64,000 bases of DNA from Euptelea pleiosperma (Eukaryota > Streptophyta > Magnoliopsida > Ranunculales > Eupteleaceae): positions 1 to 64,000 of the forward strand of contig JASUTR010000127.1 of the NCBI GenBank assembly GCA_035048495.1, given 5' to 3'. The notes beneath the pieces are model-generated. The model made no database searches. It was not told the origin of the DNA and saw nothing but the letters and a program-made list of their open reading frames with translations. Of this stretch, positions 63,701-64,000 are shown piece after piece. Each line of letters starts with the position of its first letter. Position 1 is the first letter of the stretch. The translations under genes and the position numbers were made by a program.

Positions 63701-64000
63701 AATTTGACTTCATCACTTCTATTACAATTGTTTGAACATGTTTGAAGTGTTAGAACAAGATTGGGGAGAGTCAGAACTCATTCGCTCTGTTCGTGCTACA
63801 ATGTCACTCCTTGGACTCAGTTTGAGTGTTACAGGCCTAGGTCTATAACAAGTTACTTTTTTGCAAACGGACCTCGTAATTGGACTCAATCTCTTCCATT
63901 ACAATTGTTTGAACATGTTTGAAGTATTAGAACAACACTGGGGAAAGTCGGAACTCGTTTGCTCTGTATGAGTGACAATGTCTTTAATTGGACTCAGTTT
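54726..64000 (+). repeat. Macro-unit copy 4 (displaced copy of 31,370-40,821)
   Basis: From ttagaacaagattgg at ~54,726, landmarks match copy 3 at a constant offset of 23,356 (33348/56704, 34410/57766, 35826/59182, 38304/61660), then 23,179 (40073/63252, 40780/63959) after loss of one monomer near 62,250. It shares copy 3's six-monomer deletion and copy 3's short T-run at ~36,430 (59,787 here), so it copies copy 3 rather than copy 1 or 2. The duplication continues to the window edge. Confidence 0.9.

Larger units (their letters stand above)
1..64000 (+). repeat. ~177-bp satellite DNA array organised in higher-order repeats
   Basis: The whole window apart from one LINE is a head-to-tail array of a 177-bp AT-rich monomer, always in the same orientation. 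Landmarks repeating every 177 bp include tcactcaatctcttccatta, acaattgtttgaacatg, gttagaacaagattgggg and cctaggtctataac. Using the B-type landmark ctctgtatgagtgacaatg, successive units start at 1199, 2259, 3316, 4376, 5614, 6674, 7739, 8800, 9863, 10935, 11997, 13306, 14368, 15429, 16844, 18655, 20071, 21133, 22463, 23525, 24586, 26001, 27063, 28479, 29541, 30871, 31933, 33348, 34410, 35826, 36888, 38304, 40073, 40780, 42196, 43258, 44320, 45382, 46444, 46798, 47860, 48213, 49630, 50692, 51931, 52994, 53347, 55289, 56704, 57766, 59182, 60244, 61660, 63252 and 63959. Most intervals are ~1,062 bp (6 monomers) or 1,416 bp (8). Centromeric or heterochromatic location is inference. I do not recognise the family. 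Confidence 0.97.

Noticed and set aside
1..64000. CRISPR array
   Set aside because: Repeats are contiguous 177-bp units without unique spacers, in eukaryotic-type sequence.
1..64000. Arabidopsis-type 178-bp (pAL1) centromere satellite
   Set aside because: Length is similar, but I could not recognise the Arabidopsis consensus in any monomer type; similarity of length alone is common among plant satellites.

Overview
The window is almost entirely one tandem satellite array: head-to-tail copies of a ~177-bp, AT-rich monomer, all in the same orientation, roughly 357 monomers in ~63.25 kb. The only other DNA is a 5'-truncated LINE of about 735 bp at 17,756-18,490. There are no convincing host genes, tRNAs, rRNAs, CRISPR arrays or bacterial signals. 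A nuclear eukaryotic chromosome is certain. A flowering plant is likely, because the LINE encodes a C-terminal RNase H domain of the kind found in plant L1-type elements. The position is probably centromeric, pericentromeric or another heterochromatic block, but the sequence alone cannot show CENH3 binding. I do not recognise the monomer as a named satellite family.

The array is a higher-order repeat (HOR). Six monomer types, called A-F here, are told apart by diagnostic bases and recur in the order B-C-D-E-F-A. The modal unit is a hexamer of 1,062 bp. An octamer of 1,416 bp arises where the E-F pair is doubled. Rarer units have 2, 4, 7, 7.5, 9, 10 or 11 monomers.

Layout: 1-~1,700 is a partial copy of a macro-unit. 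About 1,700-12,693 is a less uniform flank of mostly hexamers with many single-base indels. From 12,694 to ~37,490 an 8,408-bp macro-unit (~47.5 monomers) is tandemly triplicated. Copy 1 is enlarged by 749 bp by the LINE, and copy 3 lacks six monomers. From ~37,490 to 54,725 there are mixed HORs, including a regular hexamer run (42,196-46,443) and a second macro-repeat of 16 or 13 monomers (46,444-54,725). From ~54,726 to the end there is a fourth, displaced copy of macro-copy 3 plus its right flank (matching 31,370-40,821).

Shared variants suggest the order (copy 1,(copy 2,(copy 3, copy 4))). The LINE is in copy 1 only, with a perfect target-site duplication, an uninterrupted poly(A) tail and an open frame, so it looks younger than the amplification. 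The many 60-107-codon open frames on the + strand are by-products of a monomer length divisible by three (177 = 3 x 59), not genes.
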